Origin: Bradyrhizobium diversitatis
GTDB lineage: Bacteria > Pseudomonadota > Alphaproteobacteria > Rhizobiales > Xanthobacteraceae
Reading direction: 5' to 3'
Length of the DNA: 64,000 nucleotides
NCBI RefSeq assembly: GCF_016031635.1
Contig: NZ_JACEGD010000007.1
Location: 153,608 to 217,607 of the forward strand
Shown: positions 9,202 through 17,502 of the stretch, piece by piece
Position numbering within the stretch: the first letter of the stretch is position 1
How the letters are laid out: each line of letters starts with the position of its first letter
Notes under the pieces: model-generated
Told to the model about the DNA's origin: nothing
The model's database searches: none
The model's input: only the letters and a program-made list of their open reading frames with translations
Position numbers and translations under genes: made by a program

Positions 9202-9951
9202 ATGGCGAAGCCGGTTGTGATTGTGGTTGGGGCGGACAAGGGTGGGGTCGGCAAGACGACCGTATGTCGGACGCTTCTGGATTATTTCAGCGTGAACAAG
9301 GTGCAGACCCGCGCCTTTGACACAGAGTCACCGCGAGGTACGCTGAAGCGCTTCCATTCCAACATCACTGAGATCGTCGATATGACGACGACGGCGGACC
9401 AGATGAGGATCTTCGACACCTTGAACTCAGGGCTGTCGGTCACCGTGATCGACGTCCGCGCAGGCTTGCTATCGGTCGCTCTGAACTCATTGCGCGACAT
9501 CGGGTTCCTGGACTCAGTAAAGTCCGGGCAGATCACCTTTGCCGTCTTCCATATCCTTGGCCCTTCGATCGCTTCTCTGGATGAGATCGCCGAAACAGCC
9601 AATTTCATGAACGGCGCGAAGTATTTCCTGGTCAAGAATTTCATCAACGATACCCAGTTCTTTCAGTGGGATCAGTCGACTTACGATTCGTATTTTCACC
9701 GCATCAAGGGCGCCACCGAACTGACGATCCCGAAACTCAACGAGATGGCCTATGAGCAGGTCGAGGTCGCTTCCGTTTCGTTCGTCAATTTCGTCGCAAA
9801 CAAGGGGCCGCTCGATGAGATCGCGAACTACTCCTTTGTGCTGCGGGGCTACGTCCGGCACTGGCTGGCCAATGTCTGGTCCGAGTATGACCGCATCGAC
9901 TTGACCGATCTGACTGGCACCACAGCAGTACCCCGCAGCAGTGAAACGTAG
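9202..9951 (+). CDS. ParA/MinD-like P-loop ATPase, first of a tandem pair
   Basis: The protein has 249 aa. It starts with a deviant Walker A, VIVVGADKGGVGKTTVCRTLLDYF (residues 5-28), the signature of ParA/MinD/SIMIBI ATPases, followed by DTESPRGTLKRF and VIDVRAGLL as the Walker A' and Walker B-like stretches. AAGGGAA lies 6 nt before the ATG. Family members position DNA, proteins or machinery and pair with a DNA-binding or activating partner. No ParB-like gene is seen. The next gene, 41 bp downstream in the same direction, is a related ATPase of nearly the same length, so the two may form a heteromeric pair. Function is not assignable beyond the fold. Confidence 0.8.
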   Translation: MAKPVVIVVGADKGGVGKTTVCRTLLDYFSVNKVQTRAFDTESPRGTLKRFHSNITEIVDMTTTADQMRIFDTLNSGLSVTVIDVRAGLLSVALNSLRDIGFLDSVKSGQITFAVFHILGPSIASLDEIAETANFMNGAKYFLVKNFINDTQFFQWDQSTYDSYFHRIKGATELTIPKLNEMAYEQVEVASVSFVNFVANKGPLDEIANYSFVLRGYVRHWLANVWSEYDRIDLTDLTGTTAVPRSSET

Positions 9952-9992
9952 TCCTTTTGGTATGCACCTTGGGGAATATACGAACCCGTGTG

Positions 9993-10688
9993 ATGCCGCT
10001 GGAGATGCCACCTACGCCGGTCTACATCATCTGCTCTCCCGGCCTGCAGGTCGGCAAGACTCTGATCGCGCGGCTCTTGAGCGAGTTCTTGCTGCTCAAG
10101 AACGGATCCGTGCTCTCCTTCGATATCAATTTGAGGGAGCCGTCGCTGGTCGATTACCTGCCCAAAATTACCGAGACGGCAGATGTGACCGACACCTGGG
10201 GCAAGATGCAGTTGATGGACCGGCTCATCCTCGACGACGGGATCGCGAAGGTGATTGATCTCGGTTTCCACGCATTCGACGAGTTCTTCAAAATGTGCAT
10301 CGAGATTGAGTTCGTGAGGGAGGCGGTACGCAACCAGGTCGCACCAATCATCCTATTTGTCGGGAGCGCCGATCGCGTCTCCTCGCGAAGCTATGAGGTA
10401 TTGCGGCACCAGATCCGGGCACCTGCGCTGATCACGGTCCATAATCAGTTCGTGCTGCGCGGCGAATTGCCCGAAGCAATGGACCGCGGTCCTGTGCTGC
10501 GCATCTTCGCACTGCCCCAATTTTTGAAAACCTATATCGATCGCCTGACGTTTTCCTTTACGGGGTATTTGCGCCACGAGAAGGATTCGACCACGGAGCT
10601 GCACCAATGGATTTGGCGAAACTACACCCTGTTCCGCGACATCGAGTTGAGCCTCATGCGGAGCGCTCGTCTCGGGGCAAGGCGATGA
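9993..10688 (+). CDS. Second ParA-like P-loop ATPase of the tandem pair
   Basis: The protein has 231 aa from ATG 9993; GGGGAA lies about 20 nt upstream, so the exact start is uncertain (ATG 10005 or an upstream TTG are alternatives). The P loop is degenerate: YIICSPGLQVGKTLIARLLSEFLLLKNG, then SFDINLREPSLVDYLP and KVIDLGFHAFDEFF, in the same order as in the upstream gene. It keeps the catalytic GKT but lacks the first Lys of the deviant Walker A, so it may bind nucleotide without normal ATPase switching. It was probably produced by duplication and divergence. It is likely co-transcribed with the upstream gene. Confidence 0.7.
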   Translation: MPLEMPPTPVYIICSPGLQVGKTLIARLLSEFLLLKNGSVLSFDINLREPSLVDYLPKITETADVTDTWGKMQLMDRLILDDGIAKVIDLGFHAFDEFFKMCIEIEFVREAVRNQVAPIILFVGSADRVSSRSYEVLRHQIRAPALITVHNQFVLRGELPEAMDRGPVLRIFALPQFLKTYIDRLTFSFTGYLRHEKDSTTELHQWIWRNYTLFRDIELSLMRSARLGARR

Positions 10689-10805
10689 GTCGGTGACCCG
10701 CATGGTCTGCGATCTCACTCCACCTTGAAACACCCCCGAGACGTGGAGCGATGAGCTCCAGCGTCCGAGTGGATGGGGCCGGGTGCCAACCGCGTACACT
10801 GCCGA

Positions 10806-11225
10806 TCACGATCGTGCTCTCATTCTTGCCAACAGCGACGCCGCATCGGACGGTCCGAGGCCGACGACGCCTATGAAGGATGCCGGTGGCCTTGGAATGC
10901 TCTCCCGAATGGGCTTCCAAAGGTGCAGGCAGTACCTGCTGTTGTTCACGTATTGCGAGTATGGCGGGTGCAGCTGCATCACGCATTCCTCTTCATCCCA
11001 AAACAGGTCCTTGACGAAGCACATCTCTTCCCAGTTCGGACAACGCCGCGGCGTCGAGACGGAGACGTGCTCCCATCCCGGGCGGACCAATGCTGCGATT
11101 TGCAGCTTACAGCCGCAAGGTCCTTGAACAAAAAAGAGACCACAAGGACCTGACCCTGGCGCGCTGGCGAACTGCCCATGCTGTACGCGGCCGGCCTCCA
11201 GCCTATCTATTATCTGCGCTCTCAC
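10806..11225 (-). CDS. Hypothetical protein resembling DUF7694-type phage/island proteins
   Basis: The protein has 139 aa. The central block GWEHVSVSTPRRCPNWEEMCFVK, then MQLHPPYSQYVNN and YCLHLWKPIRESIPRPP, matches a widespread small family of unknown function found in prophages and genomic islands. The N-terminal 45 residues are Cys and Gly-rich and less certain, so the true start could be further in. It is convergent with the ParA-like pair. Its presence supports a mobile-element origin for this stretch. No catalytic residues are known for the family. Confidence 0.65.
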   Translation of the reverse strand: MRAQIIDRLEAGRVQHGQFASAPGSGPCGLFFVQGPCGCKLQIAALVRPGWEHVSVSTPRRCPNWEEMCFVKDLFWDEEECVMQLHPPYSQYVNNSRYCLHLWKPIRESIPRPPASFIGVVGLGPSDAASLLARMRARS

Positions 11226-12331
11226 GCGTCCTCCTTGGCCTTGCTAACTGCTTTGAAGTCGGCGCACACGAAATTGTCCGCCGGTGCTTCATCGGCTCTA
11301 CCCGATGCGACCGCACATAAGTCAGCCTGAAACAATCCCAATACGTCATCTATGTGGCCGCAGCCGTTGAGTTTGCCAAGTCAGTCAAGCTAGCGCTTGC
11401 ATTCGTCGCTGCATCATCCTCACTCGAATGATCAGTCTGTGGGAAAGTGGCGTTCGGCGACGCGTTCCGAAAGAGGCTGGACAGCTGCGGATTTGAATAT
11501 CTCCGCCGGGACGCGTGGAGCAACAACCGACTCGTGGGCTGCGAACGCGTTAATCCAAATGTGGTGGACTCCAAACAGCGGGATTCCAGCAACCTCAATA
11601 TTGGCTCAAACGAGCTTGGTTGACGCAAACGACGGGAAACGACAGCCCGCGCACCGCTGAGCATTCACGTCCGGTTCGTGACGAAGATGTCGGAAACCGG
11701 ACCATAAGCGCGACACCATTTGCTGCGGCGACGCAAGATCCTGGGCTTTCTCGCGTCAACGAACGCCCACAGCACCGCTTCCTGCGGCACGCCGATTGCT
11801 GAGTGGAACATGCGGCAGCGGAAGCTTGCGCACAGCCCACCAACGCGGGATCACCCGATGACACGTGCTCGACCCCCGCCGATCAACACGCGGACGACTC
11901 GCGGCTTGGCAATTGTCCGAGATGCACTTGACGGTCGTCGCAATCACGATCGAACCGATACCTGCCTCGGGCGATCCGAGACCGGCCAAGGCTCGGCCTG
12001 GCTTAACGTCCCAATCGGCTGCCGATGAGGCTGGCCGCGCGCTGGGCATTCCGGTCATCAATTTGCGAGCAAGGGGCAGGTTCTCCCGATCATGTTGACA
12101 TTCGATTTCGCACGGATCCGACGCTCGCCTCGATCCACCATGGCATAGATGAGTACTGATGATGCACTGGCGCGAACCAAGACGACCTCCGATCAACGCG
12201 CAGGAGGCCATGCGAGCAGCGCGTTGTGATCTTCCCCTGAGGTCGGTCACGCCACAAGCTTTGTCGCTTGCTGCCATCTTTCTGGCCGCGGTTCTCTGGG
12301 CGAGCATCTGCTGGCTCGCCGGAGCTCCTTG
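11226..12331. other. Gene-poor interval
   Basis: About 1.1 kb. Frames such as 11756-12307 minus and 11350-11664 minus are Arg/Ser/Ala-rich shadows with no recognisable motif. No repeat or RNA gene is seen. Confidence 0.45.
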
Positions 12332-12427
12332 ATGGGCGACTTCAACCGGCTGCAGGCGCGTGCTGCGCTCAATGCGCCGACAACGCGGCGCGCCGCGCTC
12401 GCCCGCGCCAAGGTCAGATACAAATGA
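12332..12427 (+). CDS. Small ORF overlapping a membrane mini-protein (31 aa)
   Basis: ATG 12332 follows GGAGCTCCTT (GGAG about 7 nt away). The peptide MGDFNRLQARAALNAPTTRR, then AALARAKVRYK, is strongly basic and helical. Its TGA overlaps the next ATG as ATGA (12424-12427), a coupling arrangement that argues for real translation. No homologue is recalled. Confidence 0.35.
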   Translation: MGDFNRLQARAALNAPTTRRAALARAKVRYK

Positions 12428-12552
12428 TTTGGGCCATCGCGTTTTCGGTGAGCTTGTGGGCTATGCTCATCGCCTACTGGGCTGACGCTCCGGAGGCGTT
12501 CATCGCTGCGTGTCTTGCCGCAGCGGTAAGCCTGTGCCGGCTCTTGGATTAG
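12424..12552 (+). CDS. Small membrane protein candidate (42 aa)
   Basis: It begins in the ATGA overlap with the preceding basic 31-aa ORF. The sequence is almost entirely hydrophobic: WAIAFSVSLWAMLIAYW, then a short AD turn, then AFIAACLAAAVSLCRLL. Two short membrane segments are predicted. Coupled pairs of a basic and a hydrophobic mini-protein are sometimes regulatory or toxin-like, but nothing here decides it. Confidence 0.35.
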   Translation: MIWAIAFSVSLWAMLIAYWADAPEAFIAACLAAAVSLCRLLD

Positions 12553-12819
12553 CCAAGTACCCGGAGAACGACGCAAATCCGCCGACGAGAGTTGCGCACG
12601 AATCTCCTTCGGAACCCCGATCGTCGATGGGCGCCTCACCGCGTCAGGTCGTTCGCATTGATCTTCGATCCGTGATCACAACTCCCATCTTGAGACACTC
12701 AGCCGCGCTCTTGGAAGTAAGATCGGGAGCTGCGGCGTTGCTCGGCTCGAGCTGCGCCATGGTCGCCGGAGTGATGTCGGCGGTTGATGGATGGATGAAA
12801 ACGATCGCACTGCCTCAAC

Positions 12820-12900
12820 AAAAAAAGCCCGACGCCCTCGGGGCAGGCTGGAGGTGCGTCGGGCCCAACCTGGCGAGGTTGGGGACATCGACGTGGCGCT
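12820..12900 (-). ncRNA. Candidate minus-strand small RNA 1 with intrinsic terminator
   Basis: On the minus strand a hairpin (arms GGTTGGG/CCCAACC, 12864-12883) is followed directly by a second hairpin with arms GCCCGACGC and GCGTCGGGC (12827-12864) and then seven U. The second is a typical Rho-independent terminator. No ORF on that strand ends here. The same GCCCGACGC terminator core recurs 340 bp away at 13173-13210. The 5' end is unknown. Confidence 0.5.
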
Positions 12901-13168
12901 GGGGGAGCCCATGTCCATGCCCACGATGATTGCTGCAAATGATGTGCCGCGGCGATTGGCCGAGAGATTTTCGCGAGGATCATTGAATGTGTTGCCGCGA
13001 GCTGTGGCCGGTACTGCTGCGTGAGGGGCCATCCACAATTTCTCGCGTATCCGACAATGTCCCAAATCCTACGAAGCCAACATGACGTGTGTCGTTGTTC
13101 AACACGGGCCAAGGATATCATATGCTGGTCGATACGGCTCATTGTGCGTCGCTCGGCTGCGCAGCACG

Positions 13169-13245
13169 AAAAGCCCGACGCGCCTTCCCGGGTCAAAAGG
13201 CGCGTCGGGCCGGCGAGGAATAGGCACTGGAGAGCCTATCCCTCA
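13169..13245 (-). ncRNA. Candidate minus-strand small RNA 2 with intrinsic terminator
   Basis: On the minus strand a hairpin with arms ATAGGC/GCCTAT (13220-13239) is followed by a perfect 14-bp stem, GCCCGACGCGCCTT against AAGGCGCGTCGGGC (13173-13186 and 13197-13210), then four U. The architecture copies small-RNA candidate 1, and the stem shares its core. No coding gene on the minus strand could use this terminator. The 5' end is unknown. Confidence 0.5.
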
Positions 13246-14124
13246 AGGGGCTTCCGCAAAACACGTGCCACCCTGAAGACTGCACGATAATCCGTCGTGC
13301 GTATGAATTGGCGGGACGACGCGCGTGCTCACTTCCACATACGCGATCCGACCCGACTGTCAAGTTCGATGCCGCTCCTGGGCGCTAGCACGCATGATCG
13401 GCGCATCGCTAGATCCCCTTAAAGGATTCAATCGAGCCGGTGAGATATGCTCGCCATTTCCGAGGTCGACGGCAACATGGGTTATGCGCGTGGGGTGTCA
13501 GCGGTGCGAGCGCATGGGCCCACGGTCACTTCAAATGCTGCGGGCCAGGGTCGAGAGAGATCTTCGCGGAACGCCGCCAGATTGACGCTGCTCATTGCTC
13601 CTCATCGACATCTCTTAATCTTTCGCGCTCGTCGGCCCACCGTTCCAGCCTCTAATATTCCTCGGCGATTTTAAGCAGCTTGGCTTTTGACTGTTGACAT
13701 TCGAACGACTCCGCCTTGGCAAGCGTCGCTTGAGCTCGCTGCCGCCAGTGTCTTGGACCGACCGATGGGCCTTTGCGTTTCATGGAAATGGATATGCAAC
13801 CGCTAGACCAGGTGAAGCGGCGTCCGACATCCGTGGTGATACGTAGGAACTTCTCGGGCGTAGGTCACAATCCTGCAATATGGGAAGCGGCGCCATTTTC
13901 GGTCAGCGCGGACGTTATTGATGTCACGAAGATCGTTGGCGGAAATGCCTGAGAGGCAAAACTAGCGCATGTCCCGGTTGTCTGAACGGACTCTCCGCGC
14001 TGACACGTGAAGAGTCGTCCGCGGTTGGGCTGCCGTGCAGACTGCCATTGGTGATGACTTCTGCGCAGCGAATTGTCCGCCGAACGGCGTGAGCCCGAAC
14101 ACACTCGCACGACTTCAAGGGGGC

Positions 14125-14155
14125 TTGAATCGTACGTGGCGTCAGATTGTACGGT
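14125..14155 (+). promoter_or_regulatory. NolA/MerR-type promoter-operator, copy 3
   Basis: TTGAAT at 14125-14130, spacer CGTACGTGGCGTCAGATTG (19 bp), TACGGT at 14150-14155. It lies upstream of the transglutaminase-like protease gene, whose ATG (14365) is about 200 nt beyond the expected transcript start. No other gene lies between. Confidence 0.72.
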
Positions 14156-14364
14156 TTTCGGACCAGGGGGCGGACCTTTCGCCGTCCTCGATCTCTTCCC
14201 GCGCAGTCACAAGGGTCGCACATGTTTTGCAGTTTTGGGGTCACCGCGCACGCGCTGCGGACGGCGGCGTTCCGTCGGTCCCTGGGTCGCTCACCTCCAC
14301 GGCAGTCGATCTGTCCCTTCGTGCTCGTGACCTCGGGTCTGATCGGGCGTCCGTCAGCTACAGC

Positions 14365-14988
14365 ATGCGCAGGACGTTAATGCTGGCTGCAGGCGCAGTC
14401 GCCACAATCGCCTCTCAAACGATGACGACCGCTCGATCGGCCGATGGAAAATTGTCGGGTATGCCGACGATCGCGGTGTCGGCGTCTCCGCACCTCAAAC
14501 TCGACGGTCCGGCGCTCGCTCCCATGGCATACACAATGTTTTGCCTGCGCTATCAGGATGACTGCCGCGTCCGCCTCCTGTTTCGCGGCGGTCCGATCCG
14601 CCTGACCGAGGCACGGTGGGCAGATCTGAAAGAAGCCAACCAGAGCGTGAACAGGGCCATTATCCCGGAAGCCAGTGAACCCGGTCCGCCGGTGGAAGCC
14701 TGGCTCATCGATCCGGAGCGCGGCGACTGCAACGACTACGCTGTCAGCAAGCGCCACAAGCTTCTACAGCGGGGATGGCCGTCGCGAACCCTACTGCTCG
14801 GCGAGGTCGTGACCGCTTCGGGCCAACATCATCTGGTTCTGGTGGTAAGGACTAAGAGCGGCGACCTTGTGCTGGACAATTTAACTCCGCAGATCCGATC
14901 GTGGTCGCGCGCTCCCTATCACTGGGTTCGACTTCAGTCGCCAGACAATCCGCGATATTGGCGTACTGTCGCACAGCGCGGCGAGTAG
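14365..14988 (+). CDS. Transglutaminase-like cysteine protease (BTLCP family), exported
   Basis: The protein has 207 aa from ATG 14365; the frame is open to 14035 but the signal peptide sits at this Met (MRRTLMLAAGAVATIASQTM). The mature part fits the bacterial transglutaminase-like cysteine proteinase family common in alphaproteobacteria. Cys122 lies in ERGDCNDYAVSKR, His156 in GQHHLVLVV and Asp171 in DLVLDN, in catalytic order C-H-D. WLIDPERGDC and YHWVRL are typical. The best studied relative, LapG, cleaves an adhesin under cyclic-di-GMP control; most others have unknown substrates. No lapD-like partner is nearby. It is the only gene behind NolA-type site 3, so it may be symbiosis-regulated. 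Confidence 0.85.
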   Translation: MRRTLMLAAGAVATIASQTMTTARSADGKLSGMPTIAVSASPHLKLDGPALAPMAYTMFCLRYQDDCRVRLLFRGGPIRLTEARWADLKEANQSVNRAIIPEASEPGPPVEAWLIDPERGDCNDYAVSKRHKLLQRGWPSRTLLLGEVVTASGQHHLVLVVRTKSGDLVLDNLTPQIRSWSRAPYHWVRLQSPDNPRYWRTVAQRGE

Positions 14989-15621
14989 GCGACTTACCAA
15001 TTGTAGTACGGAGCAGATCGGAAATGTTCCCGGCTTGCAGCGCCACCGGCGCACTGCAGACGACCGACCCCTTGGGTCACTTCGTTCAGCGCGCCACTCG
15101 CCGATCTTCGACCGGCGCCGTAACTGATCTGTGGTCCAGCGCTCCAATCGGGGCCGTCAGCTATGACGATATCGCCTGAAATCAGCCAGCATCGTGCCGC
15201 TGGCGGGATCGCTATCTCTCCAGGCCCGATCTTGTTCATCCATTCTCCCTATTCCTTGGATACTTGCCTGACGTGGTCGGGCGCCTTGGATCTGCGGAGC
15301 TTCGTAAGGAGGGCCGGCGGACATCACGCCTCTTTTGGCCGCTCCAGGAAATATGGATCATCACAATGAATAAACATCAGGGCCGATCGGACGCTCGCAT
15401 GGGCCGCTGTTTGCAGTGCCGTCAGTATTGTCCTCCCCAAAACTGATGGAACGGATTTGCTATCCCTGTGCCCGCGCATTGTATCCCCGAAGGATCTCGA
15501 GGAGATCGGCTTCTCAGCCCCGACGGGCTGCTGTGAGCAGCAAACGAGACGCGTGGTTTGGAGCGAAACGCAGTTCTTTGAGCGGATCAATTGCGCTGAA
15601 CCGTACCAGGAGAGTTCACCG
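14989..15621. other. Intergenic interval
   Basis: About 630 bp after the protease gene. Short overlapping frames only, no motif recognised, no clear terminator or repeat. Confidence 0.45.
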
Positions 15622-15882
15622 ATGCGCTGCCCGAAATGTGAGGCCGACAAATGGTACGAAGTTGCAACTCACGATCCCTGGAACGGTCGGCCAGTGCTCG
15701 CCTGCAGGATCTGCGGCGAATATGCCGAGCCCGAGGCGCTCAAACGTGAAGACGCGCACGATGTCATTGCCCGCGTGTTGGCGGCTGACTTGATCGGTGA
15801 GGGCCAGCCTGACGCGCGGGCCATTGCGAGCAAGATTCTCCAAGCAATAGAGGATGCAGGTCTGACAATCAGGCGCCCCTGA
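15622..15882 (+). CDS. Small zinc-ribbon-like protein (86 aa)
   Basis: ATG 15622 has AGGAG about 9 nt upstream. The N-terminus MRCPKCEADKWYEVATHDPW and then LACRICGEYAEPEAL give two CxxC pairs about 27 residues apart, a probable zinc ribbon. The C-terminal half is helical and acidic (HDVIARVLAADLIGEGQPDARAIASKILQAIE). I recognise no named family. Small zinc-ribbon proteins often bind nucleic acid or a partner enzyme. It stands alone, with a hairpin 20 bp after the stop. Confidence 0.6.
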   Translation: MRCPKCEADKWYEVATHDPWNGRPVLACRICGEYAEPEALKREDAHDVIARVLAADLIGEGQPDARAIASKILQAIEDAGLTIRRP

Positions 15883-15901
15883 CGTGATTCCGTCGACATA
15901 C

Positions 15902-15925
15902 CTGATTCCGTTCTCGCGGAATCAG
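15902..15925. repeat. Perfect 9-bp inverted repeat after the zinc-ribbon ORF
   Basis: CTGATTCCG (15902-15910) and CGGAATCAG (15917-15925) with a TTCTCG loop. A smaller GACAC/GTGTC hairpin follows at once. There is no T-run, so it may stabilise an mRNA end rather than terminate transcription. Confidence 0.5.
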
Positions 15926-16210
15926 ACACGTTTGGTGTCTCGTTCCAGGTTCTAAACGGTTCGGACACTGATGTCCGATTTCAAGCACACTGGCGTGCGG
16001 GACGGGCTGATGTCTGTCAAGAATCGGTGACGCGTTGCAAACCTGAGGCCCGCCCGGTCGGAACTTGACGGCGCGTGTAGAAATGCCCGCAGACGTGGTC
16101 TCGACCGCAGCCATGACTATGGAGCCGCTTGTCCCCTCAATGCCGGTGAGCGAGGAGCGCATTTGGTTGTTTTCAGATTGAAATAAGCTCCACCTGCCCA
16201 TCGAAAGGGC

Positions 16211-16241
16211 TTGAACCTTACGCTGCGTAAGATTGTAGGCT
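16211..16241 (+). promoter_or_regulatory. NolA/MerR-type promoter-operator, copy 4
   Basis: TTGAAC at 16211-16216, spacer CTTACGCTGCGTAAGATTG (19 bp), TAGGCT at 16236-16241. The dyad CTTACG-CTG-CGTAAG is perfectly symmetric here, which defines the operator axis for the other copies. It lies about 107 nt upstream of the 61-aa ORF at 16349. Confidence 0.75.
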
Positions 16242-16348
16242 TGCGGGTGCGGCGAAAGCTGGTTTGGCCTGCCACCGCCGAGATCATTGAGCCGCCAGAG
16301 CATCTGGCTATTCGCTTGACGTCTGCGGCTGTTGCTAAGGAAGAACCG

Positions 16349-16534
16349 ATGATACCGGGGCGAATGACGACCACGCTCAACTCAATCGACCGCATGTTTC
16401 TGAAGATTCGGGAACTGATCGACACAGACGACTCGATCCCGCTTGAGCTTCGTGCGTCACTGCACACGACACTGGACAGACATCTTCGCCTGGCAAAAGA
16501 AGGATTTTTCAAGACCCCTGTGAGAAGCCAATAA
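16349..16534 (+). CDS. Small hypothetical protein behind NolA-type site 4 (61 aa)
   Basis: ATG 16349 has TAAGGA about 7 nt upstream. The protein MIPGRMTTTLNSIDRMFLKI continues as RELIDTDDSIPLELRASLHTTLDRHLRLAKEGFFKTPVRSQ. It is helical and acidic then basic, with no named domain. It is the only gene behind an operator-bearing promoter and has a proper ribosome site, which supports reality. A longer frame starting inside the promoter at 16211 is an artefact of the TTG in the -35 box. Confidence 0.5.
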   Translation: MIPGRMTTTLNSIDRMFLKIRELIDTDDSIPLELRASLHTTLDRHLRLAKEGFFKTPVRSQ

Positions 16535-16659
16535 GCGGCTTGTGTCGCCCGGCTCCTGCTCGGTTTGCCGCGGAGCCCGCGTCTCGGTGAAGTGGTCCGA
16601 ATTCACAAGCATTTCCGCGGTAGCAAACATGGACCTTGTGGCAGCTTCTTTAGCGAGCG

Positions 16660-17044
16660 TCACCGCACGCCGATAAACTTGTGCGTCTGGATGCTGACGC
16701 GCCAGTTGCGTGCAGTTGCCTCTCGGATGCACAGCTCCGTCGCTTCCCGGTCCTGGCTCAACGGTTGTAGCCATATCACTGGCTTGAGCGCGTGATCGAT
16801 AGGGAAGCTCAGCAGGTTTTGGATGTCGGCAGGCTTGCCCCGGGTGTTTGATCTCATGGGCGCGCCGCAAAGCCTCACCCAGAACAGATCGCCGACCCGG
16901 CATGCCGATCTTCGGGCTGACCGTCACCCATGTGGAGGGATTCGCCTGAATGGCTTCGGTGCCCGATGTCTCCAATTGCACCGAGAAGCCGGAGCCGACG
17001 AGCAACGTGGTCAATGGCCGCAGGTCGGAACGTCTTGGCCGCAA
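16660..17044 (-). pseudogene. queE: Broken queE (7-carboxy-7-deazaguanine synthase)
   Basis: One minus frame (17044 to about 16865) reads LTTLLVGSGFSVQLETSGTEAIQ, VTVSPKIGMPG and LRRAHEIKHP, the middle of QueE. A second frame (about 16878 to 16660) reads PIDHALKPVIWLQPLSQDREATELCI and NWRVSIQTHKFIGVR, the QueE C-terminus. The join is a frameshift near 16860. The radical-SAM N-terminal third with its CxxxCxxC cluster is missing. QueE makes CDG in queuosine/7-deazaguanine synthesis. This copy cannot be functional. Confidence 0.75.
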
Positions 17045-17135
17045 ATGTGCGAAACATCTTCAGATCGACCTGGTGGGGGCCGATGACGCCATGTCGTTGA
17101 CGCTCCGGCTCGGTGCAGCGCATTGGCTGTGAGCT

Positions 17136-17384
17136 TCAGGTTGTCAGATGTTTCAGCATCGAGTTGCAGGCTTGCTCGGCATCGGCGAACGTTGTGAAGG
17201 GCGAGCCAGCGATCTTGATTGCGCTACGACTTCGATGAAGCGGGCGCCATGACGCTACATAGCCGGGACGTCCGTGAAAGCCGTGGCCTGCGCGGCTCGC
17301 ATAAGCGATCACGAAGGAGAAGCCATTTCCGCTTGCACTCCACACGTCCAAATGCTCAACGGCGCAGTGGAATCGCAGGATCAT
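17136..17384 (-). CDS. Small hypothetical protein downstream of fixA (82 aa)
   Basis: The C-terminal part, SAIKIAGSPFTTFADAEQACNSMLKHL, and the middle, NGFSFVIAYASRAGHGFHGRPGYVASWRPL, look like a folded small domain and resemble short Bradyrhizobium hypotheticals. It runs in the same direction as fixA, 118 bp beyond it. No function is known. The start codon is uncertain. Confidence 0.5.
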   Translation of the reverse strand: MILRFHCAVEHLDVWSASGNGFSFVIAYASRAGHGFHGRPGYVASWRPLHRSRSAIKIAGSPFTTFADAEQACNSMLKHLTT

Positions 17385-17502
17385 CGCCAGTCTTAGCCTG
17401 CAACTTTCGGCTTAACGCTCTTTCCACCCACCTACTCTGCCCGGCGCAAGCTCGTCGACGGCCGCTGCTCGTCATTGCTGATCGCCCGAACCTCTCCCCG
17501 AA

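Larger units (their letters stand above)
12553..14124. other. Gene-poor interval holding two candidate small RNAs
   Basis: About 1.6 kb. Apart from the two minus-strand hairpin/terminator units at about 12820-12900 and 13169-13245, I see no credible protein gene. Frames such as 12699-13196 minus run through the hairpins and have no family motif. Confidence 0.5.

Noticed and set aside
14035..14364. 110-residue N-terminal extension of the cysteine protease frame
   Set aside because: It spans the promoter-operator at 14125-14155 and lacks a signal peptide; the signal peptide begins at 14365.
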